Shown here one piece after another: positions 29,247 to 41,120 of a stretch of 64,000 nucleotides of DNA. The stretch's first letter is position 1. The number at the start of each line of letters is the position of its first letter. The translations under genes and the position numbers were made by a program. The stretch lies in contig FCOH02000008.1 of the NCBI GenBank assembly GCA_001544595.2, positions 182,920 through 246,919 of the forward strand, given 5' to 3'. This stretch comes from Caballeronia peredens (GTDB lineage: Bacteria; Pseudomonadota; Gammaproteobacteria; Burkholderiales; Burkholderiaceae). Below the pieces are notes generated by a model. That model was given only the letters and a program-made list of their open reading frames with translations. It was not told where the DNA came from and ran no database searches.

Positions 29247-29378
29247 CACTCTGGAGAGCGGCAGCGGCTTCGTCGGAAACGATCGAGCCAGTTGCCCACC
29301 GAAGGGGCGCGCGACGAACCGCCGGCACGAACGTGCACGGTTCGCGCAATCTCTCAGGTACCGAGGACAGAGGGGTCA
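29247..29378 (+). promoter_or_regulatory. Glycine riboswitch, second aptamer
   Basis: Repeats the same architecture: CTGGAGAGCGG at the start, ACCGAAGGGGCG in the middle, and ATCTCTCAGGTACCGAGGAC at the end, with a long variable arm. Tandem aptamers feeding one expression platform are the known form for gcvTHP control, where glycine turns on its own degradation. gcvT starts 131 bases downstream. Confidence 0.93.
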
Positions 29379-29436
29379 CGCATCGCAACCGCCAGTCGGA
29401 ACGCGTTTTGCGTGCAGTATCGAAGTTGCATCGATG

Positions 29437-29487
29437 CCGCACGCGCGCTGAAATCCGCTAGCGAATGTGCGCTGCGTGGCCTTTTTT
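29437..29487 (+). terminator. Possible riboswitch expression-platform terminator
   Basis: An imperfect stem (ACGC-GCGC with GCGC-T-GCGT, plus CC/GG) encloses a loop of about 20 bases and is followed by six T residues, only 22 bases before gcvT. The place and form fit a terminator whose folding is set by the glycine aptamers. Pairing was worked out by eye. Confidence 0.45.
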
Positions 29488-29508
29488 GTCTGGCGAACCG
29501 AGGCCCCA

Positions 29509-30633
<1,125 letters not shown>

Positions 30634-30695
30634 CGCCGTCGCGCCCGTTCCCTCCGATCAAGAACTTCACGAACGCATCACGCAAGGAGCATCCA

Positions 30696-31076
30696 ATGAG
30701 CATCCCGGCCGAACTGAAATACACCGAATCGCACGAATGGGTCCGCACCGAATCCGATGGCACGCTGACCGTCGGCATCACCGATCACGCGCAGGAAGCG
30801 CTCGGTGACATCGTGTTCGTCGAACTGCCCGCGGCGGGCAAGAGCGTCGCGGCGGGCGACGCCATCGCGGTCATCGAATCGGTGAAGGCCGCATCCGACA
30901 TTTATGCGCCGGTCTCGGGCGAGATCGTCGCGTCCAACGACGCGTTGACGTCCGCGCCCGATCAGGTGAACGGCGCGCCCTACGAAAGCTGGCTCTTCAA
31001 GATCAAGCCGTCGGGCAACGACGGTCTCGACAAGCTGCTCGACGCCGAAGGCTACGGCAAGTCGATCGGCGAATAA
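30696..31076 (+). CDS. gcvH: Glycine cleavage system H protein
   Basis: A 126-residue lipoyl carrier protein that shuttles the aminomethyl group between the P, T and L proteins. The lipoyl-lysine is in [16 protein letters not shown], and the start [11 protein letters not shown] is typical. AAGGAG stands seven bases before the ATG. It is the middle gene of the gcv operon, 62 bases after gcvT. Confidence 0.98.
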   Translation: MSIPAELKYTESHEWVRTESDGTLTVGITDHAQEALGDIVFVELPAAGKSVAAGDAIAVIESVKAASDIYAPVSGEIVASNDALTSAPDQVNGAPYESWLFKIKPSGNDGLDKLLDAEGYGKSIGE

Positions 31077-31143
31077 CTCTTTTTTGGACGAAGGCGGTTC
31101 TCCGCGCGCGTTCGCACGGGAACCGCTTTTCGCAGGAATTCAC

Positions 31144-34071
31144 ATGAAGCTCGAACACCCGGATCGCCTGATGAACCGCTCCTCCCTGTCACTCGCCGCG
31201 CTCGAACGTCACGATGCGTTCGCGCAACGGCACATCGGCCCCGATGACGCGGACCAGCGCGCCATGCTCGATGCGCTCGGCTTCGCATCGCGCGCGGCTT
31301 TCATCGACGCGGTGATTCCTGAATCGATCCGCCGCAAGGAAACGCTGCCGCTCGGCGCGTTCACGCAGCCGAAGAGCGAGGCGGAAGCGCTCGCGTCGCT
31401 GCGTCGTCTGGCGGACGAGAATCTGGTGTTTCGGACTTATATCGGCCAGGGTTACTACGGCACGCACACGCCGGCGGTGATCCTGCGCAACGTGCTCGAA
31501 AATCCGGCGTGGTACACGGCCTACACGCCGTATCAGCCGGAGATTTCGCAAGGACGCCTCGAAGCGCTCCTGAACTTCCAGCAAATGGTGATGGACCTGA
31601 CGGGCCTCGCGATGGCGAACGCCTCGCTGCTCGACGAAGCCACCGCCGCCGCCGAGGCGATGACGCTGCTGCAACGCGTCGGCAAGCCGAAGTCGAACGT
31701 GTTCTATGTGGCGGACGACGTGCTGCCGCAAACCATCGAAGTGGTGAAGACGCGCGCGAAGCCCGCGGGAATCGACGTGAAAGTCGGCCCGGCCGCCGAC
31801 GCCGCGAGCGCGAACGCGTTCGGCGTTCTGCTGCAGTATCCTGGCGCGAACGGCGATGTGCGCGACTATCGCGCGCTCGCCGAAGCGATTCACGCGGCGG
31901 GCGGGCATGTCGTCGCGGCGGCGGATCTGCTCGCGCTGACGCTCATCACGCCGCCGGGCGAATGGGGCGCGGATGTGGCAATCGGCAATACGCAGCGTTT
32001 CGGCGTGCCGGTCGGCTTCGGCGGCCCGCACGCGGCCTACATGGCCGTGCGCGACGAATTCAAGCGTCAGATGCCGGGGCGTCTCGTCGGCGTGACCGTC
32101 GATGCGCAAGGCAATGCCGCGCTGCGTCTCGCGCTGCAGACGCGCGAGCAGCATATTCGCCGCGAAAAGGCGACGTCGAACGTCTGCACGGCGCAGGCAC
32201 TGCTCGCGATCATGGCCAGCATGTATGCGGTCTATCACGGCCCGCAAGGCCTGAAGACGATCGCGCAGCGCGTGAACCGCGTGGCGTCGATCTTCGCGGC
32301 GGGCGTGAAGAAACTCGGCTACAGCGTCGCCAACGAGACGTTCTTCGACACCGTCACGATCGACAGCGGCGCGAACACGAACGCGCTGCATCAGGCCGCA
32401 TACGCCGCTCACGTCAATCTGCGCCACGTGAGCGCCACGCAAGTGGGCGTGTCGCTCGACGAAACCACCACGCGCGACGATCTGCTGAAGCTCTTCGCGC
32501 TGTTCGCGGAAGTCGCGGGCAAAACCGAGACGTTCGACATCGACGCGCTCGACGCGGCATCGGCCGATTCGATTCCGGACGCGCTCAAGCGCACGAGCGA
32601 CTACCTCACGCATCCGGTCTTCAATCGTCACCATTCCGAACACGAAATGCTGCGCTATCTGCGCAGTCTCGCCGACAAGGATCTCGCGCTCGACCGCACG
32701 ATGATCCCGCTCGGCTCCTGCACGATGAAGCTCAACGCCACGTCCGAAATGCTGCCGGTGACGTGGCCCGAGTTCGCGCAGATTCACCCGTTCGCGCCCG
32801 CCGAGCAGACGGTCGGCTATCGCACGATGATCGATCAGCTCGAACAGATGCTCGTCGCGTGCACGGGTTACGCGGCGGTGTCGCTGCAGCCGAACGCCGG
32901 TTCGCAGGGCGAGTACGCGGGCCTGCTCATCATCCACGCGTATCACGAATCGCGCGGCGAAGGGCATCGCAATGTGTGTCTGATTCCGGCGTCCGCGCAC
33001 GGCACGAATCCGGCGTCGGCGCAGATGGCTGGCATGCAGGTCGTCGTCGTCGCGTGCGATGCGAACGGCAACGTCGATATCGACGATCTGAAGGCCAAGG
33101 CCGAGAAGCATTCCGCGAATCTCGCGGCGATCATGATCACGTATCCGTCGACGCACGGCGTATTCGAGCGCAACGTCCGCGAGATCTGCGACATCGTGCA
33201 CGCGCACGGCGGCCAGGTGTATGTCGACGGCGCGAACATGAACGCGATGGTCGGCCTCTGCGCGCCAGGCCAGTTCGGCGGCGACGTGTCGCACCTGAAC
33301 CTGCACAAGACGTTCTGCATTCCGCACGGCGGCGGCGGACCGGGCGTCGGTCCGGTCGCGGTCGGCGCGCATCTGGCGAAGTTCCTGCCGAATCAGGCCT
33401 CCACGGGCTACAAGCGCGACGAGGCGGGCATCGGCGCCGTGTCGTCGGCGCCTTACGGCTCGGCCGCGATCCTGCCGATCTCGTGGATGTACATCGCGAT
33501 GATGGGCGCGCAAGGTCTCACCGCCGCCACCGAAAGCGCGATTCTCGCCGCGAACTATGTCGCGAAGCGTCTCGCGCCGCACTACCCGGTGCTGTACAGC
33601 GGCGCGGGCGGACTGGTCGCGCACGAGTGCATTCTCGACGTGCGGCCGATCAAGGAATCGAGCGGCATCTCGGTGGAAGACGTCGCCAAGCGCCTGATCG
33701 ACTACGGCTTCCACGCCCCGACGATGAGCTTCCCCGTGCCCGGCACGCTGATGGTCGAGCCGACGGAATCGGAATCGAAGGAAGAACTCGACCGCTTCAT
33801 CGACGCGATGATCGCCATCCGCGAGGAAATCCGCGCGGTGGAGGAAGGCCGCGCCGATCGCGAAGACAACGTGCTGAAGCATGCGCCGCACACGGCGGCG
33901 GTGGTCACGTCGGATGCGTGGGCGCACGCCTACACGCGCGAGGCGGCGGCGTATCCGGTGAAGTCGCTGATCGCGCGAAAGTACTGGTCGCCGGTCGGCC
34001 GCGCGGACAACGCGTATGGCGACCGCAATCTGATGTGCTCGTGCGTGCCGATCTCCGAATATACGGAATGA
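31144..34071 (+). CDS. gcvP: Glycine dehydrogenase (decarboxylating), P protein
   Basis: The pyridoxal-phosphate enzyme decarboxylates glycine and loads the rest on GcvH. 975 residues is the length I know for single-chain GcvP in Burkholderia, starting [20 protein letters not shown]. Landmarks are [28 protein letters not shown], the [16 protein letters not shown] motif (here [16 protein letters not shown]) and the PLP-lysine region [16 protein letters not shown]. The frame is open 20 codons upstream, but the ATG at 31144 follows AGGA and fits the family. It is the last gene of the operon. Confidence 0.97.
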   Translation: MKLEHPDRLMNRSSLSLAALERHDAFAQRHIGPDDADQRAMLDALGFASRAAFIDAVIPESIRRKETLPLGAFTQPKSEAEALASLRRLADENLVFRTYIGQGYYGTHTPAVILRNVLENPAWYTAYTPYQPEISQGRLEALLNFQQMVMDLTGLAMANASLLDEATAAAEAMTLLQRVGKPKSNVFYVADDVLPQTIEVVKTRAKPAGIDVKVGPAADAASANAFGVLLQYPGANGDVRDYRALAEAIHAAGGHVVAAADLLALTLITPPGEWGADVAIGNTQRFGVPVGFGGPHAAYMAVRDEFKRQMPGRLVGVTVDAQGNAALRLALQTREQHIRREKATSNVCTAQALLAIMASMYAVYHGPQGLKTIAQRVNRVASIFAAGVKKLGYSVANETFFDTVTIDSGANTNALHQAAYAAHVNLRHVSATQVGVSLDETTTRDDLLKLFALFAEVAGKTETFDIDALDAASADSIPDALKRTSDYLTHPVFNRHHSEHEMLRYLRSLADKDLALDRTMIPLGSCTMKLNATSEMLPVTWPEFAQIHPFAPAEQTVGYRTMIDQLEQMLVACTGYAAVSLQPNAGSQGEYAGLLIIHAYHESRGEGHRNVCLIPASAHGTNPASAQMAGMQVVVVACDANGNVDIDDLKAKAEKHSANLAAIMITYPSTHGVFERNVREICDIVHAHGGQVYVDGANMNAMVGLCAPGQFGGDVSHLNLHKTFCIPHGGGGPGVGPVAVGAHLAKFLPNQASTGYKRDEAGIGAVSSAPYGSAAILPISWMYIAMMGAQGLTAATESAILAANYVAKRLAPHYPVLYSGAGGLVAHECILDVRPIKESSGISVEDVAKRLIDYGFHAPTMSFPVPGTLMVEPTESESKEELDRFIDAMIAIREEIRAVEEGRADREDNVLKHAPHTAAVVTSDAWAHAYTREAAAYPVKSLIARKYWSPVGRADNAYGDRNLMCSCVPISEYTE

Positions 34072-34199
34072 CGCGGCGGCGACAGCGGGAGTAGAGGCGG
34101 CAGTTCGCCCGAATCCGTAAAGCATTGTCGGCAGGTTTTGCGGCGCGCACCGGAACGGCTAACATCACACCCCGGACCAAAGCCAATCAAGGAGTTCGC

Positions 34200-35306
34200 A
34201 TGGCGCTTAAGGTGCGAGAGGTGAACGAAAGCCGTTTCAAAACACGCGCGATGCTGACCGTGTCCTGCGCGCTGACGCTGGGCGCGTCCGCGGCGCACGC
34301 GGCGATGAACTTCTGCGCCGCGCCCGCGATGCAGACGAGCGAGCGCACCAACGCCGATCCCGGCGTGAAGGCGCTCGTGAAGATGGTGCAGTCGCACGTC
34401 AACGATCAGCCGAAGGCGCGCGCAAAGCTGCATACCGAAGGCACGCTGCCGCACGAAGGCATTTACGACGAAAGCGTCGAGGCGGAGAAGGATCTCGGCC
34501 TGATGCGCGACGCGGCGCTCGCGTGGCGCGCCACCGGCGACGAACGCTACCTGCGTCTGGTCGACCGCTTTCTCTTCGCGTGGACGACCACCTATCAGCC
34601 GAGCTTCAACCCGATCGACGAGACGAATTTCGAATCGCTGATCCTCGCCTACGATCTCACGGCAAGCGCGCTGCCCGTGAAGACGCGCAACGCGGCCAAC
34701 GCGTTCATCACGAAGATGGTGACCGGCTATATCGCCGACATGGACAAGCAGCCGCGGCCGCTCATGGGCACGTATCGCAACAACTGGCAGAGCCATCGCG
34801 TGAAGCTCGTGGCGATGGGCGCATTCACCATCGACGATCGCAAGCTGATCAATGCGGCGCAGCGGCTGTTCGTCGAGCATATCGGCGACAACATCGCGCC
34901 GGATGGATCGACCGTCGATTTCGCCGAACGCGATGCGCTGCGCTACGTCACCTACGATCTCCAGCCGCTCGTGACGGCTGCGCTCGCGGCTCGCCGGCAC
35001 AACCGCAACTGGCTGCCGGAGCGCGCGCAGTCCGGCGCGACGCTCGCCGAGGCGCTCAACTGGCTCACGCCGTATGCGCTCGGCACAAAGACGCACGATG
35101 AGTTCGTGAAATCGTCGGTGCCCTTCGACGCCAAGCGGCGCGAGGCCGGCCTGCCGGGTTTTTCGGGCCAGTGGGACCCGAAGAACGCGGCGGAACTCTT
35201 TCATCTGGCGGCGCGTCTCGACGGCCGCTACGCGCCGGTGGCGCTGCGGCTCGCGCCGACGCCGCCCGCCTGGCTCGCGGTGTGTCTGCCGCTGGCGGCG
35301 CGTTAA
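34200..35306 (+). CDS. Alginate-lyase-family secreted protein
   Basis: A 368-residue exported protein with signal peptide (MLTVSCALTLGASAAHA) and an all-helical alginate_lyase-type toroid (LMRDAALAWRATGDERYLRLVDRFLFAW, YRNNWQSHRVKLVAMGAFTIDD, FAERDALRYVTYDLQPL). NNWQSH takes the place of the NNHSYW active-site motif of AlgL-type lyases, so activity on alginate is not assured. No alginate-synthesis genes are near. AAGGAG stands before the chosen ATG. It lies between gcvP and sdaA in the same direction. Confidence 0.8.
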   Translation: MALKVREVNESRFKTRAMLTVSCALTLGASAAHAAMNFCAAPAMQTSERTNADPGVKALVKMVQSHVNDQPKARAKLHTEGTLPHEGIYDESVEAEKDLGLMRDAALAWRATGDERYLRLVDRFLFAWTTTYQPSFNPIDETNFESLILAYDLTASALPVKTRNAANAFITKMVTGYIADMDKQPRPLMGTYRNNWQSHRVKLVAMGAFTIDDRKLINAAQRLFVEHIGDNIAPDGSTVDFAERDALRYVTYDLQPLVTAALAARRHNRNWLPERAQSGATLAEALNWLTPYALGTKTHDEFVKSSVPFDAKRREAGLPGFSGQWDPKNAAELFHLAARLDGRYAPVALRLAPTPPAWLAVCLPLAAR

Positions 35307-35327
35307 TTCTTATAGGCAAGCACAGTC

Positions 35328-36716
35328 ATGGCAGTCAGCGTTTTCGACCTCTTCAAGATCGGCATCGGACCTTCGAGCTCGCACACCGTGGGTCCGATGC
35401 GCGCCGCGCTGATGTTCGCGCAAGGGCTCGGGCGCGACGGGCTGCTGGAACAGACCGCATCGGTGAAATGCGAGCTGTACGGCTCGCTCGGCGCGACCGG
35501 CAAGGGTCACGGCACGGATCGCGGCGTGATGCTCGGCCTGATGGGCGACGCGCCCGATACCGTCGATGCCCGCACCATCGTTCCGAGGCTGGAGCAGGTG
35601 CGCTCATCGAAGACGCTCGCGTTGCTGGGCGAGCACAAGATTCCGTTCACGCTGAAGGAGAACATCGCGTTCTACCGGCAGGCGCTGCCGGAGCATCCCA
35701 ACGGCATGAAGCTGCACGCATTCGATGCGAGCGGCGCGTTGCTGCGCGAGGCGACTTATCTGTCGGTGGGCGGCGGCTTCGTCGTGACCGCGGGCGCGGC
35801 GAACACGGCGGTGTTGAGCGCGCACGAGCAGTTGCCGTATCCGTTCCTGACCGGCGACGAGCTGATGAAGATGTGCGCGGACTCCGGCAAGTCGATTGCT
35901 CAGCTGATGTGGGAAAACGAGCGCGTCTGGCGCAGCGAAGACGAGATTCGCGCCGGGCTGCTGCGCATCTGGGACGTCATGCAGGATTGCGTCGCGCGCG
36001 GCTGCGGCATCGGCAATCCGGAGGCGGAAGGGCACTTGCCCGGCCCGTTTCAGGTGAAGCGCCGCGCGCCGCTGCTGTACAAGGCGCTGGCGGAAAAGCC
36101 GGAACAGGCGCTGCGCGATCCGCTGTCCATGATCGACTGGATCAACCTCTACGCGATCGCGGTGAACGAGGAAAATGCGGTGGGCGCTCGCGTCGTGACG
36201 GCGCCGACCAACGGCGCGGCAGGCATCGTTCCGGCCGTGCTGCATTACTACGATCGCTTCGTGCCGGGATCGAACACGCAGGGCGTGATCGACTTCCTGC
36301 TGACGGCGGCGGCGATCGGCATTCTGTACAAGATGAACGCTTCGATCTCGGGCGCGGAAGTGGGCTGTCAGGGCGAAGTCGGCGTCGCGTGTTCGATGGC
36401 GGCGGGCGCGCTCGCCGCGGTGCTCGGCGGCACGCCTGCGCAGGTGGAGAACGCCGCGGAAATCGGCATGGAACATAACCTCGGACTGACTTGCGATCCG
36501 GTCGGCGGAATGGTGCAGATTCCGTGCATCGAGCGCAACGCGATGGGGTCGGTCAAGGCGGTCAACGCCGCGCGCATGGCGATGCGCGGCGATGGCTCAC
36601 ACTACGTTTCGCTCGATTCGGTCATCAAGACCATGCGCGAAACCGGCGCGGACATGAAGACCAAATATAAAGAGACGTCGCGCGGCGGGCTGGCGGTGAA
36701 TATCGTGGAGTGTTGA
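35328..36716 (+). CDS. sdaA: L-serine ammonia-lyase (L-serine dehydratase)
   Basis: Converts L-serine to pyruvate and ammonia with an oxygen-sensitive iron-sulfur cluster. The 462-residue single-chain form begins [22 protein letters not shown] and has the cluster cysteines in [17 protein letters not shown] and [16 protein letters not shown]. It follows the alginate-lyase-like gene by 21 bases. Together with gcvTHP it links glycine breakdown to pyruvate, the methylene-THF made by the cleavage system being used with glycine to form serine by GlyA (not in this window). Confidence 0.97.
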   Translation: MAVSVFDLFKIGIGPSSSHTVGPMRAALMFAQGLGRDGLLEQTASVKCELYGSLGATGKGHGTDRGVMLGLMGDAPDTVDARTIVPRLEQVRSSKTLALLGEHKIPFTLKENIAFYRQALPEHPNGMKLHAFDASGALLREATYLSVGGGFVVTAGAANTAVLSAHEQLPYPFLTGDELMKMCADSGKSIAQLMWENERVWRSEDEIRAGLLRIWDVMQDCVARGCGIGNPEAEGHLPGPFQVKRRAPLLYKALAEKPEQALRDPLSMIDWINLYAIAVNEENAVGARVVTAPTNGAAGIVPAVLHYYDRFVPGSNTQGVIDFLLTAAAIGILYKMNASISGAEVGCQGEVGVACSMAAGALAAVLGGTPAQVENAAEIGMEHNLGLTCDPVGGMVQIPCIERNAMGSVKAVNAARMAMRGDGSHYVSLDSVIKTMRETGADMKTKYKETSRGGLAVNIVEC

Positions 36717-36795
36717 GTCGCTGCGGCTTGCGTCGGATCGAGGTTCGGCGCAAGTCGTCCGTCTGGCGGATGTCTGAATACACCGGCTTTGCTTA

Positions 36796-36818
36796 GCATG
36801 ACGATATGAATGTCATGC
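36796..36818. promoter_or_regulatory. Inverted repeat in front of the unrecognised gene
   Basis: GCATGAC and GTCATGC form 7-bp perfect arms around a 9-base spacer, ending ten bases before the ATG and overlapping the start of the GGAG ribosome site. It could be an operator or an RNA hairpin masking the ribosome site. Nothing else in the 112-base gap stands out. Confidence 0.4.
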
Positions 36819-36828
36819 GGAGCAAACA

Positions 36829-37713
36829 ATGCTGCAAGCTGTCGATACGAAATCCGAAGTCAGTCTCTGCGTTCTCAGCGTGCGATATGAGGGCAACGAC
36901 GCTGCATCGCATGAGACAGATCTGAATCAGCTGGGTGTATCGATTCAGGGTTTTGCTTGCGTCTTTGCGTTATGCGCGAACACGCTCGCAACGGGTAGAC
37001 TGAGCGAAGACTTCGATGCGCTGGATGTTCGCGTGGTTTCGCTTCCCGTGGCCGAACATCATTGCTTCGAAGTCCTTGTGATGGTGAAAAGCATGGCAAC
37101 TAGCAAAGAGTTGTGGTCTGGTGCGTTTGGCGCTGTGCTCGCTGTCGTGGTTCAGTATGTCCTTTCTCGACGCGATCAAGATCAAATGAAATACCTGAAT
37201 GAAGCGATGCAGGTGGCATTGCGCAACAATCAAGCCGTCTCGGAGAGATTCACGAACTCCATCGACAGGATGATGACTTCCATCGACAAACTCGCCGACG
37301 CTCTGCGCCCTGCCGCGCGCCAGGCGCTCGCGCCCATCGAACGGTCCTGCAAACGCATCGATCTCCATACGGAAGGCGGGCATTTCATGACCTTGAATGC
37401 CGAACACAAACGTGCGTTTGCAGAGAACGAGGGCGTCGTATCGGAGCGCCTTGCGCCCTATGTCGGCGTGATCTCCCAGTTCGACATGGCCACCGGCGCG
37501 TGCCGCATCACGCTGGACGGAGACACTGCGCGCATTCCCGCCATCGTGATCGACCCGGTATTCGGTCGCCCGAAGAATCGCTACGTGGAAGCCATGGCCT
37601 CGGCCGACTCGATCCGCGTGCTCGCGAAGGCGGATCTGGACGGCGACGGCATTCCCGTCAGGCTTTATATCTCCGAAATTTCAGAGCGAAAGCAGGAACC
37701 GGCGCCGGCGTAA
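36829..37713 (+). CDS. Unrecognised membrane protein, DUF7946-like N-terminus
   Basis: A 294-residue protein I cannot name. Residues ~10-90 form an N-terminal domain (LSVRYEGNDAASHETDL, IQGFACVFALCANTL) that recalls the DUF7946 group. A single membrane span lies near 94-113 (LWSGAFGAVLAVVVQYVLS), then a probable coiled coil to ~165, and a beta-rich C-terminal domain (~175-285: ITLDGDTARIPAIVID, IRVLAKADLDGDGIPVRLYI). GGAG stands six bases before the ATG. Base use looks less GC-rich in the first half than in its neighbours. It sits between sdaA and the end of flhA, at a break in flagellar gene order. Confidence 0.8.
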   Translation: MLQAVDTKSEVSLCVLSVRYEGNDAASHETDLNQLGVSIQGFACVFALCANTLATGRLSEDFDALDVRVVSLPVAEHHCFEVLVMVKSMATSKELWSGAFGAVLAVVVQYVLSRRDQDQMKYLNEAMQVALRNNQAVSERFTNSIDRMMTSIDKLADALRPAARQALAPIERSCKRIDLHTEGGHFMTLNAEHKRAFAENEGVVSERLAPYVGVISQFDMATGACRITLDGDTARIPAIVIDPVFGRPKNRYVEAMASADSIRVLAKADLDGDGIPVRLYISEISERKQEPAPA

Positions 37714-39819
37714 TCATCCCCCGATCAGATTCACCACCTTCACATTGCGCGTATCCGGCACTTCCGCATACGAAAGCACCTTCAACTGCGGCAGGCTTCT
37801 GCGGAGAAAACGAGCCAGCATCGCGCGCAGCGAATGCTGCACGAGCAGCACCGGCGGCAAGCCCAGATTCTGCTGACGCATCATCGCGTTCTGCGTCGAC
37901 GTCATCAGCGTCTGCGCGAGCCCCGGCTCCAGACCCGGATTCGTTCCTGTCGACAACGCTTGTGACAGCACCCGCTCCAGCGTCGGATCGAGGCCCATCA
38001 CCTGCAGATCGTCGCTGCCCGGATACCACTGTTGCGTGATCGCGCGGCCGAGCGCGAGACGCACCGCGCCGGTGAGATCGTACGGATCGGACATGCGCGG
38101 CGCGTGCTCCTGCAGCGCGTCGAGAATCGTGCGCATATCGCGGATCGGCACGCTTTCGTCGAGCAGATTCTGCAGCACCTTTTGGAGCGTCGTGAGCGAC
38201 AGAACCTTCGGCACCAGATCTTCCGTGAGCGAAGGCGTGTCCTTGCCGATGCGTTCGATCAGCGCCTGCACTTCCTGCCGTCCGAGCAACTCGGCCGCGT
38301 GCGTCACCACCAGGTGATTCAGATGCGTCGCGACGACCGTGCTCGCATCGACGACCGTATAGCCGTACACCTGCGCCTGCTCGCGCAGGTTCGTGTCGAT
38401 CCAGACCGCCGGCAGGCCGAACGCGGGATCCTGTGTCTGCGTGCCCGGCAGCGCCGCCGACACCTGGCCCGGATTGATCGCGAGCCACTGGCCCGGGAAC
38501 GCTTCGCCGACGCCCACTTCCACGCCCTTCAGCGCAATGCGATAGCCGTTCGGCCGCAGTTCGAGATTGTCGCGGATATGAATCACCGGCGGCAGGAAGC
38601 CGATTTCCTGCGCGAACTTCTTGCGGATGCCCTTGATGCGCTTGAGCAGCTCGCCATCGGCATTCTTGTCGACGAGCGGAATCAGCCGATAGCCCACTTC
38701 CAGCCCGAGCGGATCGATCAGCGCGACGTCCTCCCAGCTCGCTTCCGCATTTTCCGCGGTCGCCGCGGCGGCCGATGCGAGCGGCGTGACATCCGTGATC
38801 GAGCCGGCTTTCTTCTTCGCGTCGGCGCGCTTGTTCATCGTGCGCGCGGCGTAGATCAGCCCGCCGCCGAGCAGCATGAAGGCGAAATGCGGCATGCCCG
38901 GAATCAGCCCCATGATGCCGATGATCACGCCCGTGATCATCAGCACGCGTGGGTTCTGGAACAGTTGCCCGGTCAGCTGCGTGCCGATGTCTTCCTCGGT
39001 CGCGACGCGCGAGACGATCACGCCCGCCGCCGTCGAAATGATCAGCGACGGAATCTGCGCGACGAGGCCATCGCCGATGGTCAGCAGCGTGTAGTTGGTC
39101 GCCGCGTGCGCGAAGTCCATGTCGTGCTGGAGCATGCCGACGATCAGCCCGCCGACCACGTTGATCACCATGATCAACAGGCCCGCGATCGCGTCGCCGC
39201 GCACGAACTTGCTCGCGCCGTCCATCGAGCCGTAGAACTCGGCTTCCTGCGCCACGGCCTGACGGCGCTTCTTCGCGGTTTCCTCGTTGATGAGGCCGGC
39301 GTTCAGGTCGGCGTCGATGGCCATCTGCTTGCCGGGCATCGCGTCGAGCGTGAAGCGCGCGCCCACTTCGGCGATCCGCCCCGCGCCTTTCGTGATCACC
39401 ATGAAGTTGATGATCATCAGAATCACGAACACGACGATACCGACCGCGAAATTCCCGCCGACGAGAAAGTGCCCGAACGATTCGATCACCTGACCCGCCG
39501 CGTCCGGGCCGGTGTGGCCTTCGAGCAGCACGATCCGCGTCGATGCCACATTCAGCGAGAGGCGCAGCAACGTCGAGAACAGCAGCACGCTCGGGAACGC
39601 CGCGAAGTCGAGCGGCTTTTGCGTGTACATGCTGACGAGCAGCACCATCACCGACAGCGCGATGTTGAAGGTGAACAGCAAATCCAGCAGAAACGCCGGC
39701 AAGGGCAGAATCATCATGCCCAAAATCATGCAGATCAGGATCGGGCCGGCGAGGGCCCGAAGGTTCTGCGTACCCAGCGCGTCGGGTCGTTTGGCGAAAA
39801 ATCCAGCGCGCGCGTTCAT
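37714..39819 (-). CDS. flhA: Flagellar export gate protein FlhA
   Basis: A 701-residue inner-membrane protein of the flagellar type III export gate. The N-terminal half has about eight membrane segments; the conserved cytoplasmic loop shows VGARFTLDAMPGKQMAIDADLNAGLI, and the C-terminal half is the soluble chaperone/substrate-docking domain (FLPPVIHIRDNLELRPN, VIDASTVVATHL-like). It overlaps flhB by four bases (ATGA), so both are one operon. It ends one base after the opposite gene stops, and no flhF follows it as would be usual. Confidence 0.97.
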   Translation of the reverse strand: MNARAGFFAKRPDALGTQNLRALAGPILICMILGMMILPLPAFLLDLLFTFNIALSVMVLLVSMYTQKPLDFAAFPSVLLFSTLLRLSLNVASTRIVLLEGHTGPDAAGQVIESFGHFLVGGNFAVGIVVFVILMIINFMVITKGAGRIAEVGARFTLDAMPGKQMAIDADLNAGLINEETAKKRRQAVAQEAEFYGSMDGASKFVRGDAIAGLLIMVINVVGGLIVGMLQHDMDFAHAATNYTLLTIGDGLVAQIPSLIISTAAGVIVSRVATEEDIGTQLTGQLFQNPRVLMITGVIIGIMGLIPGMPHFAFMLLGGGLIYAARTMNKRADAKKKAGSITDVTPLASAAAATAENAEASWEDVALIDPLGLEVGYRLIPLVDKNADGELLKRIKGIRKKFAQEIGFLPPVIHIRDNLELRPNGYRIALKGVEVGVGEAFPGQWLAINPGQVSAALPGTQTQDPAFGLPAVWIDTNLREQAQVYGYTVVDASTVVATHLNHLVVTHAAELLGRQEVQALIERIGKDTPSLTEDLVPKVLSLTTLQKVLQNLLDESVPIRDMRTILDALQEHAPRMSDPYDLTGAVRLALGRAITQQWYPGSDDLQVMGLDPTLERVLSQALSTGTNPGLEPGLAQTLMTSTQNAMMRQQNLGLPPVLLVQHSLRAMLARFLRRSLPQLKVLSYAEVPDTRNVKVVNLIGG

Positions 39820-41024
39820 GCGGCGGCTCCATTGTCAGGGTTGTCGCCGCCCAGAGCCTCGGCGGCTTCGCGATCGGCGTCGGCGTCGGAAACGCCGCCT
39901 TTGTCGAGTTCCTTCGGCACGTCCAGATCGGTCGGTTCGTCCGGCTTCGTGCCGCCGTCTTCCTTGTAGCGCTTGAGCTGGTAGACCCACGCCAGCACCT
40001 GCGCGACCGCGCCGTACAGCGCGCCCGGAATTTCGCGGTTGATCTCGACGTTGTGATACAGCGCGCGCGCCAGCGGCGGCGCTTCGAGCAGCGGCACGTT
40101 GTGCTCGCGGCCCAGTTCGCGGATGCGCCCCGCGACGAGGTTCACGCCCTTCGCGACGACCTTCGGCGCGCGCATCTCGCCGTCGGCGTATTTCAGCGCG
40201 ACGGCGAAGTGCGTCGGGTTCGTGACGATCACGTCGGCGGTCGGAATCGCCTGCATCATCCGGCGACGCGCGGCCGCGCGCTGCTGTGCGCGAATCTTGC
40301 CCTTGATGTGCGGATCGCCTTCGTTTTCCTTGTGCTCGCGCTTCACTTCTTCCTTGCTCATGCGCAGCTTCTTCGCGTGCGAGTAGAGCTGATACGGCAC
40401 GTCGACGGCCGCGACGAGAAACAGTCCGGCGATCGCCATGCCGCAGCACACGAAGATCAGATGCATCGCGTCGGCGAGGGCGAGCGCGAGCGGCTTGGTC
40501 AGCAGGCCCAGCACTTCGGCCTTGCGGCTCCAGATTGCCGAGCCCGCCATGCCGCCGACGATCACCGTCTTCAAAATCGACATGCCGAGCTGAACCGGTC
40601 CCTGCACCGAGAAAATCTTGCCCAGACCGCTGATCGGATTGAGGCGTCCGAAGTTCGGCGCGAGCGGCTTCGTCGTGATGAGCCAGCCGCCCAGCGCCAT
40701 CGGCGCGGCCAGCGCGGCGAAGCCCGTGAGCAGCAACACCGGCAACACCGCGAACATGCCTTCCTTGCCCGCCTTCGCCGCGCCGATCATCATCTGCCGC
40801 GTGTCGAGCACCATCGCGTGATCGAAGGTGAACGCGCCGCGCAAAATCGACTGCAAGTGTTCGCTGATCGGCCCCGACAAACCCCACACGCCGAAGAATC
40901 CCGCCGCCAGCAACGCGAAGGACGCGAGTTCCCGCGAGCGCGCAACCTGCCCTTCCTCCCGCGCCTTTTCCAAGCGCTTGGGAGTGGCTGATTCGGTTTT
41001 TTCGAGATCGCTTTCTTCTGCCAC
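39816..41024 (-). CDS. flhB: Flagellar export switch protein FlhB
   Basis: A 402-residue membrane protein of the export gate that switches secretion from hook to filament substrates. It starts EESDLEKTESATPKRLEKAREEGQVARSREL, has four membrane segments, and carries the self-cleavage motif NPTH in VIVTNPTHFAVALKY. The C-terminal tail (~350-402) is an acidic extension typical of betaproteobacterial FlhB. A FlhDC-box-like motif lies about 100 bases upstream. Confidence 0.97.
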   Translation of the reverse strand: MAEESDLEKTESATPKRLEKAREEGQVARSRELASFALLAAGFFGVWGLSGPISEHLQSILRGAFTFDHAMVLDTRQMMIGAAKAGKEGMFAVLPVLLLTGFAALAAPMALGGWLITTKPLAPNFGRLNPISGLGKIFSVQGPVQLGMSILKTVIVGGMAGSAIWSRKAEVLGLLTKPLALALADAMHLIFVCCGMAIAGLFLVAAVDVPYQLYSHAKKLRMSKEEVKREHKENEGDPHIKGKIRAQQRAAARRRMMQAIPTADVIVTNPTHFAVALKYADGEMRAPKVVAKGVNLVAGRIRELGREHNVPLLEAPPLARALYHNVEINREIPGALYGAVAQVLAWVYQLKRYKEDGGTKPDEPTDLDVPKELDKGGVSDADADREAAEALGGDNPDNGAAA

Positions 41025-41120
41025 CGGGCCCTACTCCTTCCTTTCCGTCACACAGGCGAGCGGCGCGAAGCCGCTTTTCGATGAGAGGGATTATTGCGGA
41101 GAGCGTCCATCCACCATCGA

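Noticed and set aside
31189..34125. 978-codon open frame on the minus strand opposite gcvP
   Set aside because: It is the antisense shadow of a certain gene in GC-rich DNA: Arg/His/Ala-rich, no domain, no ribosome site. Similar long shadows opposite putA, rep, flgK, flhA and the ThDP gene were dropped for the same reason.
34200..35306. Alginate biosynthesis gene algL
   Set aside because: No alg genes are nearby, and the active-site motif differs from that of AlgL.
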